A DNA stretch of 64,000 nt from Myxocyprinus asiaticus (GCF_019703515.2 NC_059374.1:20826595-20890594); one strand, 5' to 3'. Numbered from the stretch's first letter, positions 37,851-49,942 are shown. A program made the numbers and translations. The notes: a model not told the origin generated them from the letters alone.

Positions 37851-38857
37851 TCAGTGATATAATTTCTCATTTTGTGATTTTCTTGTCACATGTTGTTTAT
37901 AATACACTGAAATGATGTTTAGGGTTAGTTGGTTTTACAATAATAATCTGGGAAAATGTTCTGATTAAAATTCAAAGTACCAGATTTTCAGCCTTTTAAT
38001 GAGACCTTTTTACTTCAATGCGATCTCAGGTCGGTTATACCACATTTACATATTTTCATTTTATCCCCCCCAAAAATATCAAAATGAATTCTAATTAGAA
38101 TAGGACATAGAAGAGATGAACATCGATAGGTGTTACATAGTAGAATAGTTGTATTCAAGTTACTGTATTCAAATCAACTGACACAAGACATTAAAAGTAC
38201 TTTTGAATAAATAAACAGATTTATAGATTTGTATCCGGGAGGACACAAAAATGAATGTCACACCACTCTCATGTCAGAAAAGTAGTGGAGAAAACTGACT
38301 CTTTAGTCACTACAGTCCATGTTATCCTCCCTGCAATCACAGATATACATTTGACTAAATAGGCATGTGGAGTAGCAACCTAGGACCTCAGTAAGTTGTC
38401 AGTTTTCACGCTCCCTTAACTGGAAAAAGCTGTGTTATATGCACCAAACGGTCAGAGGGCTGCAGGTCAGACAAATACTGCTTGGCAAGGTAGGGGGAGG
38501 GAGCTTTGCCAGAGGTGTCCATTACCGGCAATCTGCAACTGTGCCAAGAGCTGCTTCTCACAGCTTTATTAAGACTGAGACTGTCGCTGTCCCTTTTTGT
38601 TGCAACGCTCTGTGACTCCAATGCGGAGAATGATGCTCACTGCAAATCTCAGTGGGGAAAGAACTCTTTGGTCACCATCACTCATTTACATGCATTTAGC
38701 TACTCCACTAGTAGGCTAAACTCAACAAACCAGCAAAATTGTCTGAAATGTCTTTTTCTATTTATAGCTTATTTGCCCAGCTTTTACGGTTTTTCTACAG
38801 GAAATTACACCAAAGATAAATAGTCGCATAAATTCCAAAGTTGTATGTTGCCCAACA

Positions 38858-39411
38858 AAGGCAAAAACTGCCAACAGTTAAACTGAAAGCCAATACTGAA
38901 TATCGGTCATCTCACTGCTCACCGCTACTGGGCGGGCTAGGGAAGTGGTAAGGTAAAGTAGGCATTGATATGCTGTTGTGGAGGTGGTCAAATGCAAATG
39001 TCTTCCACAGTGTGACATCACAATGTGGAGGAAGTAGAGAATGAATCGTTTTAGCAGCTTGGTTTCAACAAATGCTCTTTTTTTAATTCTGAAACTTACA
39101 GTATGTTTTATAGTACCATGTCAAAAGATGAAGGAAAATTTGATTCTTCATGACATGACCCCTTTAAATCATTTTTCAAACATATTTTTAAAAATATATT
39201 ACATATATGAATGATTTTGAATCATGAATATCACTATGTTGGTTTTTTGTGGGGTTGGTTATACCATTCGTCAACTTGAACTAACCTTGCCTTGTTGTAA
39301 AAGGTCAAATATTCTGTTATTTTTAAGAGATTTACTGGCACTTTTACATAGTCATGAGGGTCTAGGGGTCCTCTCTGTGATATCCAACCAGGTCTCATGA
39401 CAAGCTGTAAT
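38858..39411. repeat. Tandem duplication unit 1 of 2
   Basis: Starts aaggcaaaaactgccaac and contains catctcactgctcaccgctac, gtgacatcacaatgtggagg, the tcatgacccctttaaat element end, and ends near gtctcatgacaagctgtaat. The period to the next unit is about 554 bp. Confidence 0.85.
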
Positions 39412-39959
39412 AAGGCAAAAACTGCCAAAACTTAAACTGAAAGCTAATACTAAATATCGGTCATCTCACTGCTCATCGCTACTGGGCGGGCTAGGGAAGT
39501 GATAAGGTAAAGTAGGTGTTGATATGCTGTTGTGGAGGTGGTCAGAATATCTTCCACAGTGTGACATCACAATGTGGAGGAAGTAAAGGATGAGTCATTT
39601 TAGCAGCTCGGTTTCAACAAATGCTCTTTTTTCAGTGAGGAGAAAGTTTTGAAGTCTGAAACTTACAGTACGTTTTTATAGTACCATGTCAAAAGATCAA
39701 GGAAAATTTGATTCTTCATTTCATGACCCCTTTAAATCATTTTTCAAATGTATTTTTAAAAAAAATTATTACGTATATGAATGATTTTGAATCATGAATA
39801 TCAATACCTTGTTTTGTTTTTTTGTGGGGTTGGTTATACCATTTGACAACTTGAACTAACCTTACTATGTCATAAAGATTTACTGGCACTTTTACATAGT
39901 CATGAGGGTTTAAGGGTCCTCTCTGTGATATCTATCCCGGTCTCATGACAAGTTGTAAT
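39412..39959. repeat. Tandem duplication unit 2 of 2
   Basis: Starts aaggcaaaaactgccaaaac and follows the same order of motifs as unit 1 with about 548-bp length. A third start (aggcaaaaactgccaacac) begins at 39961 and is truncated at about 39995. Confidence 0.85.
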
Positions 39960-40067
39960 AAGGCAAAAACTGCCAACACTTAAACACTTAAACATGACAA
40001 CAATGTGTAGTTACTGCGTTTTGCCTTTGCAAAGCAGTTGGTTTAAGACGTTTCTGAAGGTTTCCAG

Positions 40068-41445
40068 TAGAGCTGTCGAAGTTAACGTGTTAATAACGTG
40101 TTAATGCAATATTCCTTTAATGCCACTGTTTTTTTAATGCCGTTAACGCACGTCCTTATATGACCCTTTTAATAAACCATGCATTGACCATTGTGAAAGC
40201 AGAAAGCAGTGGGAGACATTATGCTGAGACCTGTGCCAAGCATTTTATTAATGTAGCAAAGAAGGGGATCATTTAGAATGAAGCACACAAAAAACACAGT
40301 TAGATAGTGCTCTTGACATGAACACCATTTGAATGCCTGCCTTGCACTGCGCACCAGAGTTTTAGTGCTGGCCAACATGTCCAGGAATGATTAAGTTTGC
40401 CGGATAAATTGGAAAAAATCTGCTCGTGTCATCTCTAAGCACGCATACTTGAAGCTCTGTTAATTCAAGAATTACACTAAATTACATAGGCCTAATGATT
40501 AATGTGTCATTATACCAGAGCCTCTCCCAAGAAATCCAAACACAAGTGGTCAAAAAAAGAAGCATAATACAACCAGTTATAAAGGTGATGTGTCTCGCTT
40601 GTCCACTTCTGATTGAATCACCCCAAACAGATCTGAGCCATTCTTTTATGTTGTTTGTTTACATCTTATCATGAATTAACTCTCCCATTTAGTTTGTGCA
40701 TGAATTTCAGGATCTACTCACCTGTTAATCAACCGATGCTCTAAAGGAAGAGTTTTAAACTGGCACGTGAGACGGGAATAACGCAGGCTGCTTTTGAATT
40801 TCGCAAATTGTCGGGAAAGTCCTCCGTGGCAGCGCAGCGCAAATTATTTTTTTATTTGTCAGACATTTCCAGCTAACGGAAATCCTGCTGCGCACAGTCT
40901 CCAAGGTTCTGTCACAGTGTCTCTCCATAATAGTGCGTTTGATAGTGCACTTTTAAACAGCAGAAGATGCTGGAGCCCTGCAGGTAATCTACACTGTCAT
41001 TATCCCATTTAATCCCACCAAACGGGGTGAAAGGGGTCTAAAAGGAGTTGTTGATGTATTTTACACAGAGTTGTCAATTGTAAATGACAGTGCAGACTTT
41101 TTTTTTCTCGTATGAGTGGTGCAAATAGTCACATGACCAGAGCTATTTAATTCCACTGTGCTCCTCTAAACATTATGTCTGTTAAAACACCATAAAAGGA
41201 AGCAAATATGTCCTGTCATAATACACATACAACTATATATTACATATTTGTAATTGTACTGTGTTAATTTTCTGTTGTATAAATTTTATTGGTAGGGTAG
41301 GTTGTGTGTGAATGACTGAAAAACAACAAATACATCTGAATGAAGCATATTTTGTACACTCATGAGATATTGCGATTAATCACAGTTAACTACAAGAAAA
41401 CATGCGATTAATTGCGATTACAATTTTAATCATTTGACAGCCCTA
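40068..41445. mobile_element. hAT-like element
   Basis: The ends tagagctgtcgaagttaac and ...aatcatttgacagcccta are inverted repeats, followed inward by runs of ttaacgt/cgattaat. They are flanked by identical gtttccag (40060-40067 and 41446-41453). It is 1378 bp. The ORFs inside show no transposase motif. Confidence 0.92.
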
Positions 41446-41453
41446 GTTTCCAG

Positions 41454-42603
41454 AAATAAAGTTAATCATATATGAAAAATTCGAACTACTTACAAGAGTC
41501 TTTTGGGAACACTAGGGGCAGTAAAATTTCACCTGGATTGTAAACACAGGCACTTTTCCCAATTTCAAAGAGGTAGCTACCTCAGTGTTTACACTATATA
41601 CCATTTAAACTCCATATAACCAAAATAGATTTTTAAACAGTACTTAAATAACTCTTATCATTATATTTCCTCACAGGAATCTCAAGACCTTCACTGGTTT
41701 TGATTAGATAATCTTTTTCCTTGACTGCCTCAGCTTTTGTTGCAGTGTATCTCCTCCAACATCTCATGAGCATGTAATGTGCTTCCCGCTTTCTCAAATA
41801 AACCATTGCTTTTGACTTTGTGTGATTCACTCTCAAATATGAAACAACTGACTTTTTGCCATAAAGCTAACAAACTTCTTGACAGACCCGTGAAAGGCTG
41901 TGGCTCAGGCACACGTTGGGTGGCAGTATAATTTTGTCAATCAGAGAAACTCAAAGGCGATGAGTGGGGCTAATTTATGCCACTTGTGCACTAACATTGT
42001 CTCATTTCAGGGTGCTTGACGCTCCCCAAACGACAGCCTCAAAATGGCTGATGTTGGATTTGTGAGACTTATCAGACAGAAAGTAGCCTGTGAACATTAT
42101 TGCAGAGAATAGCCTACATAAAATTGCAGGCCAAAGCTCTCAAACATAAACCAAGTCTGTTTTTCCTTAATTTTTCATGCTGAAGTGAACAATAACTGAT
42201 TTTATTCACTACAGTTTCTGAAGTGGTGGCATTGAACTGTGTAAATATTTGCTAGAGGATTTCATAAATTGAAAAAGGTCAATTAATTGACTGTAATACA
42301 AAGTCATTTTTTAATAAATATACAGTGTTTAAATAATGAAAATGTGTTGTGGGCCACTTGCCTATTCTGTCGGGGCTAGTTTCCCTGAGGAGGTTAGGGA
42401 AATTCGTGTTTCACAGACGTACTTTGTGATTTTAATCCAATCCGAATCTGACAAGTCTGTTTTTCTCACACAACCTCTGTAAAAATTTCAGAGCAAATTA
42501 CCTACTGTTTTTGGCAAATGCAATGGTCCTCTGAGAAATTTAATCCTGTTCGAATGCGAATGTCTGTGATTGCTGATTTTGATTCAGATTGTACATATGT
42601 GCC
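41454..42603. other. Intronic sequence, nothing recognised
   Basis: No exon-like ORF or clear repeat boundary was seen. The minus-strand ORFs at 41633-41912 have no recognisable domain. Confidence 0.4.
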
Positions 42604-43340
42604 CTTCAAGTGGACTGGGAAATATCGTAATTACAAGTTCCAAGCACATCAATGACCCAGCAAAGTCGGAAGTTCAAGTGGGAAACTCGTAATTCTAGAT
42701 GATACCCGAATTGCCGAGATGGGAGGAGTTCTAAACTTTCAACATGGCGGAAGAGAGTACTCTGTAGTAAATGACAGGTTTTGTTCATTTTTCGAAATAC
42801 AGATAATTGTTGTGGGGGCCTGGCTCAGCGAGTATTGACGCTGACTACCACTCCAGGAGTCGCGAGTTCGAAACCAGGGTGTGCTGAGTGACTCCAGCTA
42901 GGTCTTCCAAGCAACCAAATTGGCCGGTTGCTAGGGAGGGTAGAGTCAAATGGGGTAACCTCCTCGTGGTCGTGATTAGTGGTTCTCACCCTCAATGGGG
43001 CACGTGGTAAGTTGTGCGTGGATCGCGGAGAGTAGCATGAGCCTCCACATGCTGTGAGTCTCCATGGTGTCATGCACAACGAGCCATGTGACAAGATGCG
43101 TGGATTGGAGGTCTCAGAAGCGGAGGCAACTGAGACTCCATTATTCCATTCCAGTATGGTCAACAAGCTATCTGATTGATATGTATTATGGTGTCAAAAT
43201 AAATGTTCCTCAAGAAATATGAATGAATGAACATGGCGTAGTTCATGTTTCCTGTTCTTTCTGAGAACAAAGCACGTGAACACAACGTACTCATAATTAC
43301 CACTTCAGAAGTGGAAAGTAGGAAAATTCCTATAACACAC
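42604..43340. mobile_element. Inverted-repeat element split by a SINE
   Basis: The left part (cttcaagtggactgggaaat, cgtaattacaagttcc, gccgagatgggaggagttct) and the right part (cgtactcataattacc, acttcagaagtggaaagtag) are complementary in places. A SINE sits between them. The boundaries are approximate. A related fragment is at 25390-25565. Confidence 0.5.
42814..43140 (+). mobile_element. tRNA-derived SINE, copy 2 (truncated)
   Basis: It has the same body as the 24934 copy. The B box gagttcgaaacc is at 42864-42875, but the A box is shortened (gggggcctggctcagcg lacks the gggtag part). The 3' part after gaggcaactgagactcc, including the tail, is missing. Confidence 0.88.
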
Positions 43341-44880
43341 GAAGGCAGCATTATGCACGCCAATCTTCTGCCTGCTGCGCGCCTTTCAATATGGATGTAG
43401 ACTATTTGTCATCCGACAAAAAATAAAGTTTAAAAGATGCATTAATTTTATCACCTAAATTATTTAAATGTTTTCAACCTTTTGGAACGCCCACATTTAG
43501 AAGACACTCCCACCTCTCTAATAAACACGGAGATCTTTAGTCCCATCCGAATCAGTACATTAAATCTCAGACGTCGGGTGATACTAATTGTAACTCACAC
43601 GTCATTTAGAAAACCAATCCCGTCCGAATGGGGCATTATAGAGTCGTTTTATTTCAATAGACCTTATTCTAAGTAGCGACATATTTGATTTTTGAAGGAA
43701 TGAAAACGAGGCTGCACTGTATGCACTGTATAAAGCTAGCTATATAAAGCTCCTAGATCTAGTTTTCACAAGTCGAGTTTTCTAGAGTTTTGTGTCAACT
43801 GAACTTTTTTGAGATCTTCAATGTCGTCAGCTGAAGGATTAAACAATTTAAGCAACAGTACAACCCATTGAAGAGACTGTACCCCTCACAGCCCCTTTGT
43901 CAAAAATGTAATATAGCGCAACTCTGAATGAAGTCCATTACAAGTTTAAATTAATGATTCAAATTACTGTATGTTTAATTAAATAATTACTATATGTAAG
44001 ATTACTGTAGTTCAACTTCACACCAGTCTCCCCTTCAATTAAAGTGCTTCACTAGGAGGAAACAGTTTGTCTCCTCCCACTGGACAAAGATGGAACTGCA
44101 AGGTTAAGTCAGTCCATTCGTCAACAAATACAGTATCTAGTGCTCAAAATAAGAAATGTATAACACGAAAAAGATGCAATGTCAGTGCAAAGGGGGCAAA
44201 AGAGGTAACGAAAACACCATGCACATCGTTTCTCCAAAAAATATACATGCATATGCATACTGAGGTTAAACAATGGAGCATTTATCATTATAATGGCACA
44301 AAACCTAACGTAAATGATAACGCCTGCGGATATGTCTATGTGTGAACAGGCACGACAGACTGTAGTAGCCCAGACAATCGCAGAATGTTTCCATTCAGTG
44401 CTGCTGCACGCCCCTTTTCAACACTAACTGCAATTCACTGGACAGTGATGCTTCATCAATGATATTACACGGCATTTGTGCATTAACGTCTCAAACCATG
44501 CAATATCGCAGATTGATCAATGCATTGCGGATTGTTTGTTTTAAACGGGATATATGGCCCACACAAAAATCATAATTTGTCATCAAAGGAGCATCAATCG
44601 ATTGTAACAGCGAAAGCGACCAATACACGCCTTCAGTCGTCTAGCTAGTGCCCTAACAAGAGATGATGCAAAAAATACAACACGAGGTTGAATAGCATGC
44701 TGTAAACTTTTATCCCTTGATTGTGTAGGCTATATATTTTTTGAGTATTAAAAAAAATGCAATTATATATTTTATATTCAGTATTCATGTCATGTAAGGC
44801 ACATCTGATCAAACACACAATGAAATGCTGAAGATGTCTTTCCTCAAATGCAAAATAAAAAATACTGCACTTCAACTCAC
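43341..44880. other. First 1.5 kb of igsf9b intron 1 (transcript sense), no feature recognised
   Basis: This is the stretch immediately downstream of the igsf9b donor in transcript sense. It lacks recognisable transposons, unlike most of the intron, so it could hold regulatory sequence. The plus-strand ORFs 43482-43676 and 44067-44345 have no recognisable domain. Confidence 0.4.
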
Positions 44881-44944
44881 CTTGAGCTGCCGTTCCTCTG
44901 GTGCTGAAAACACTTGCTATCAAAGTGGCCACATACCAAATCAT
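44881..44944 (-). CDS. igsf9b: igsf9b coding exon 1 (start codon and signal peptide)
   Basis: Minus strand. ATG is at 44942-44944, followed by 21 codons and one extra base, then donor gtgagt (44875-44880). The peptide MIWYVATLIASVF plus STRGTAAQ is a signal peptide (hydrophobic core IWYVATLIASVF). It matches the start of vertebrate IGSF9B almost residue for residue as I recall it. The last base G joins exon 2 (gt gcc cac) to give G-A-H-G-V. The gene product would be routed to the plasma membrane, with the first Ig domain following directly. The first ATG in this exon is chosen because it gives the conserved signal peptide. A short exon with phase-1 donor is typical of Ig-superfamily genes. 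Confidence 0.94.
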
Positions 44945-45120
44945 AGTACAACTGCCAACCAGGAATAACAGCTCAAAGTGCCCCTTACAATAAATCTTTC
45001 ATATTCAATTTCCACGCGTTTTCAATCTCACGCCCTGCTTATCATATCCTGTGCTCCACTCTCGGCGTTTTCCTTCATTCTTTCGCCTGCCCGTCCTTCC
45101 TATGGCATCCTCCCCTGAAG
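44945..45120 (-). other. igsf9b: Probable igsf9b 5' UTR
   Basis: Between the start codon and the TATA-like element there is no splice acceptor close to the ATG, so a 5' UTR of roughly 175 nt on the same exon is plausible. The transcription start is inferred, not seen. Confidence 0.4.
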
Positions 45121-45143
45121 AGACAGAGCACCTGCACCAGCCC

Positions 45144-45266
45144 CTTTATGGAAGACGGAGATGTTCCGAAGTGCAAAGTGAAACCAAGTGTGGGAATGTA
45201 GCTATTGGGCCCGCCCCCGCTGCGCTCTGATTGGCTCTTGTCGGGCAGCTTTGGGGCGTGTATTGG
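45144..45266 (-). promoter_or_regulatory. igsf9b: Putative igsf9b promoter: three CCAAT boxes, GC box, TATA-like site
   Basis: On the minus strand, upstream of exon 1, there are CCAAT boxes at 45262-45266, 45230-45234 and 45204-45208, spaced 26-32 bp. There is a GC box in the complement of ccgccccc (about 45211-45218) and a TATA-like ccataaag at 45144-45151. The order and orientation fit a promoter about 200-300 bp upstream of the start codon. No experimental start site is available from sequence alone. Confidence 0.5.
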
Positions 45267-45269
45267 TTA

Positions 45270-47445
45270 ATCATCCGCCCCCTGGTAGTAAAATGGCATG
45301 GCAGAAGCTCTAATTCAAGGTGAGTTGGAGCGTGCTGGTGTAGTACAACTGCTGCAGTATCATGCGCATTAACAGACACCAAACTCCGCACCTTTTAGAT
45401 CTTGTCTAGTGTGTCTCTTTTTGAATGGCACATGTGTCGCTCTGATCTGACGAGGCATTTATGGAAAAGACTGTAGTGATGTGTTGAGTCTTCTTAACCC
45501 ATGCAGATCCAGATTTAGTTTGTAATGCCTGAAAACTTACTCTGCGCATCCACGTTTCTACTTAGACATATGTCATTTTGTCTAAGTGTACCAACATTAC
45601 ACACTACAGTCATACTAAAGCAATGGGTGTGGCTGGAGACAAATGTCATCAGCACTTACATGTGTTTTACGCAAAAAATCACCTAACACAAAAAATGTTA
45701 ATATCTCAATTGGAAAAGTTGGGATGTTTTTCTGCAGATCTGTTGTTACAATGTCAAATTTTGAAATCATGTGGTTTATATCAATCAAACAACTCATGCC
45801 ATATATAAGCAATATCACGCAAACAAGAGTGCAGTTGTGCCGTATATCGGCACGGCTGGCTGTGATTCAGGTAGTTCATGCATTTCTGTCAGTGAAAATA
45901 GAAAATAAAACAAAAAAGCCAAAGCATCAAGCACACCTCTCTGCACTGCTCTTAGCTGGTTTCGAACTTCTGGTGTTTTTTTAGTAAACGAATCATTGTT
46001 TTTTAACAAATCTTTTGAGTGAACAAACTGTTCTTATTTTGGTTTGTGGTGAACAACTCTGGGGCAAATTCACCACTTTTGCGAGTTGTATTTCATCGCA
46101 AAAGCTGCATCGTATTCACTAACCATTCGCAATCTAGTTCAAGCAGGTGCAATCAGCACCGAAACAGTGCTGCGTGTTGAGTATTAAAAAAGTCATTGTC
46201 ATTCTTTTCGGAGCAAACATGTCTCCTTTTTATGTAAATTACGATTATAGATTGCACTTCATTTATAAAAAAATTCTCAGTGCAATTTAAATCTCCCTAT
46301 TACCGCCAGATGAAAGCAGGACGTAAAATGAAATTTATTTAAAAGACATGCTTGTGTACATTTTCTACCAATTATGTCAGCAGTAATATATCCAATAATT
46401 ATCAAATGATGAAGAGTGTTATAATCTGGCACATATCCAGATAAACGTGAAGTCAAGCACACATTCGGCATGTTGAAGAGATGATTCAAGTATCTGGATC
46501 ACAGTAGTAGAGTGATGCTGTACGTCTGAGTGCTCCACTACCTAGCACTCAGAACTGGCCCACGAGATCCGAATTGCACCGTGTAAATTGTTGTAAGTAT
46601 AGATTTTGTGGGCACATTTGCACCGTCCCCTGATCCGCATAATTCCTTAAAGTGAATCGGGTGCTGTAAATAACAAATAACAACCAGCATGCAAATTACC
46701 GCCGCTTTTACAGAGTCAGTGATTCCATTACTCACTTGTGACAAAAGACGCTCAATTGTTGCCACCTACTGGTGTAAATATGCAATCTCCAGAAATAGTC
46801 ACTGAACGAACCAGCAAATGAAATCAAAATGAATCCAAATCCCCATCATTATTTGGAAAGCCACAAGGACAGAGAAGCAGAGTGATACAAAAAGTGAAGG
46901 ATCACAGTACTGTTGGACTCTTGGAGCGCCTCTCGTCCAATCAGATTTGATGACTGGAACTGACTGTTGCATATCACTGTTGTATAAACATCTGTACCCA
47001 ACCAGATTTTAGTTGTGATCTTCGTCATGTGAAGTTTTTTATAGTCAGGGTGCATTGACAGCAAGCAGAAATAACAACCCACTTTTCATTTTTTTAACAT
47101 AACTAAAACTTTCTGTACAGACAGATTTTAAACCTTTATTTTCTCAGACAGTTGTCCTTTGTGGTCTGCTCAGCCCACAAGGAAACAAAAATGTTCCATG
47201 AGAAAACAGTTATTTAGGATAATGAATGCTCTGAACCAGGGACTAAAAACAGTTCAAGGAACGAAAACCGAAAAAACGAACTACATTTTTTAGCAGAATA
47301 TAACTGAAAATCGGAACAAAGTGATTTTCAATTGTTCTAGATTGAAAACTTTATTTTTAAATGCTGGTAACCGGTTAACTTTGATCCTGAAGGAAACTGA
47401 AGCATCACACATTTTTAACCTTTTTAACAACCATGTATAAATACT
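45270..47445. other. Intergenic sequence upstream of igsf9b
   Basis: It contains no recognised transposon end, RNA gene or gene. The plus ORF 45643-45984 and the minus ORFs have no recognisable domain. Confidence 0.4.
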
Positions 47446-47454
47446 AAATACAGT

Positions 47455-47627
47455 CAGGGGTGTAGATTCGGGGGGTTGGGGGGGTGGGGGTTGTTGGCGG
47501 TAACCCCCCCAATAATCAAAACAAGCAAGTACAATCCCCCCCAATGTTTATACCACGATCAATGGAAAATGTGAATGCTTCATGCTGCAACCCCCCACCA
47601 CCACCACCACAAAAATATACACCCTTG
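47455..47627. mobile_element. Tiny hAT-like MITE, G/C-run rich
   Basis: The ends caggggtgta and tacacccttg are inverted repeats. The flanks aatacagt (47447-47454) and catacagt (47628-47635) match at 7 of 8 positions. The 173-bp unit has long G runs near the left and C runs near the right. Confidence 0.75.
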
Positions 47628-48112
47628 CATACAGTATACATGTAGTGACATTTTAAAGGAATAGTTCGCCCCAAAATTTTAATTCTCTCATCATTTACTC
47701 ACCCTCATGACATCCAATATGTGTATGCCTTTCTTCTTCTGCAGAGCACAAACACAAATTTTTAGAAGAACATCTCAGCTCTGTAGGTCCATACAATGCA
47801 AGTGAATGGTGGCCAAATTTTTGAAGCTCCAAAAAGCACATAAAATTAATCCATACGACTCCAGTGGTTTAATCCATGTCTTCTGAAGCGATCCAATTGG
47901 TTTTGGGTGAGAACAGAACTAAATATAATTTATTTTTCACTATAAATCTTGACAGCAGTCTCCCGAGCGATCATGATTTCAAGCTCGATCACACTTCTTA
48001 GGGCCATCTAGCACTCTGCGCATGCTTCAAGCACTAGGAAGTGTAAACGAGCTTGAAATCATGATCGTGCCTAGAGTCTTTAATGGTGTGATGAGCAGTG
48101 AAAAATGAGTTA

Positions 48113-49701
48113 CAGTGGCATGCAAAAGTTTGGGCACCCCTGATCAAAATTTATGTTGCTGTGAATAGCTAAGCAAGCAAAAGATGGCCTGATTTCCAAA
48201 AGGCTTAAAGTTAAAGATGACACATTTCTTTAATATTTTAAGCAATTTTACTTTTTTATATTCATCTTTTACAGTTTCAAAATAACAAAAAAGTAAAAGG
48301 GCCTGAATCAAAAGTTTGGGCACCCTGCATGGTCAGTACTTAGTAACACCCCCTGGCTTTTTGTAGCCAGCTAAGTGTCTTTCAATTTTTGTTTGGGGGA
48401 TTTTCGCACATTATTCCTTGCAAAAGGCTTCTAGTTCTGTGAGATTCTTGGGCCGTCTTGCATGCACTGCTCTTTTGAGGTCTATCCACAGATTTTCAAT
48501 GATATTTTGGTCGGGGGACTGTGAGGGCCATGGCAAAACCTTCAGCTTGCGCCTCTTGAGGTAGTCTATTGTGGATTTTGAGGTGTGTTTAGGATCATTA
48601 TCCTGTTGTAGAAGCAATCCTCTTTTCATCTTCAGCTTTTTTACAGATGGTGTGATGTTTGCTTCCAGAATTTGCAGGTATTTAATTTAATCCATTCTTT
48701 CCTCTACCAGTGAAATGTTCCTCTGTGCCAGTGGCATCAACACAAGCCCAAAGCACGATCGATCCACCCTCGTGCTTAACAGTTGGAGAGGTGTTCTTTT
48801 CATGAAATTCTGCACCCTTTTTTCTCCAAACATACCTTTGCTCATTGTGGCCAAAAAGTTATTTTAACTTCATCAGTCTGCAGGACTTATTTCCAAAATG
48901 CATCAGGCTTGTTTAGATGTTCATTTGCAAACTTCTGACGCTGAAATTTGTGGTGAGAATGCAGGAAAGGTTTTCTTCTCATGACTCTTCCATGAAGGTC
49001 ATATTTGTGCAAGTGTCGCTGCACAGTAGAACAGAGCACCACTAGTCCAGAGTCTGCTAAATCTTCCTTTTGCAGTCAAACAGGGGTTTTGATTTGCCTT
49101 TCTAGCAATCCTACGAGGAGTTCTCTCTGAAAGTTTTCTTGGTCTTCCAGACCTCAACTTGAACTCCACCATTCCTTTAACAGCCATTTCTTAATTACAT
49201 TACGAACTGAGGAAATGGCTACCTGAAAACGCTTTGCTATCTTCTTATAGCCTTCTCCTGCTTTGTGGGCATCAATTATTTTAATTTTCAGAGTGCTAGG
49301 CAGCTGCTTAGAGGAGCCCATGGCTGCTGATTGTTGGGACAAGATTTGAGGAGTCAGAGTATGTATAAAGCTTTGAAATTTGCATCACCTGGCCTTTCCT
49401 AATGATGATTGTGAGCAAGCCATAGCCCTAACAAGCTAATTAAGGTCTGAGACCTTGGTAAAAGTTATCTGAGAGCTCAAATCTCTTGGGGTGCCCAAAC
49501 TTTTGCATGGTGCTCCTTTCCTTTTTTTCACTCTAAAATTGAACAAAATAAAAATAATACACTAATCTTGCTTAAAATGTTGAAAAGAATGTTTCATCTT
49601 TAACTTTATGCCTATTGGAGATCAGTTCATCTTCTACTCACTTAACTATTCACAGCAACAGAAATTTTGGCCAGGGGTGCCCAAACTTTTGCATGACACT
49701 G
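48113..49701 (-). mobile_element. Tc1-like transposon
   Basis: The ends cagtggcatgcaaaagtttg and ...cccaaacttttgcatgacactg are inverted repeats flanked by TA (48111-48112 and 49702-49703). The length of 1589 bp is full length. Confidence 0.95.
48411..49342 (-). pseudogene. Tc1-like transposase, frameshifted
   Basis: Minus strand. The N-terminal part at 49321-49175 (MGSSKQLPSTLKIKIIDAHK, GEGYKKIAKRFQVAISSVRN) is a helix-turn-helix domain. A second frame at 49187-49080 carries GRPRKLSERTPRRIARK. A third at 48629-48411 carries [13 protein letters not shown] (second catalytic Asp) and SPDQNIIENLW (Glu) with the Tc1 linker. Frameshifts separate the three pieces, and the PD-LNPIE motif is changed to PDQNIIE. 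The enzyme is not functional. Confidence 0.9.
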
Positions 49702-49942
49702 TATATTTTGGTTTGTTCTCACCCAAAATTGATTGGATCACTTTAGAAGACATTAATTAAACCACTGAAATCGTATGGATTACCTTTATGCTGCCTTAAT
49801 GTGCTTTTTGGAGCTTCAAAGTTTTGGTCACCATTCACTTGCATTGTAAGGACCTACAGAGCTGAGATATACTTCTAAACAGAAGAAAGAAAGTCATTCA
49901 CATCTGGGATGGCATGAGGGTGAGTAAATGATGAGAGACATT

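Larger units (their letters stand above)
47655..49942. mobile_element. Foldback element split by a Tc1 copy
   Basis: The left arm starts aaaggaatagttcgcccc (47655) and includes gcaagtgaatggtggcc and ccatacgactccagtgg. The right arm resumes at about 49704 with complementary sequence (tggattacctttatgctgcc, tcacttgcattgtaag) and ends near 49942 without its terminal gggtgaactatccc motif. The family is that of 52959-53642. A 48113-49701 Tc1 element separates the arms. Confidence 0.85.

Noticed and set aside
38858..39995. Satellite or transposon array
   Set aside because: Only two and a fraction units, with edges inside other elements. A local segmental duplication explains it better.
45643..45984. 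113-aa ORF upstream of igsf9b
   Set aside because: Overlaps ORFs in the opposite strand and has no domain. Nothing supports transcription.
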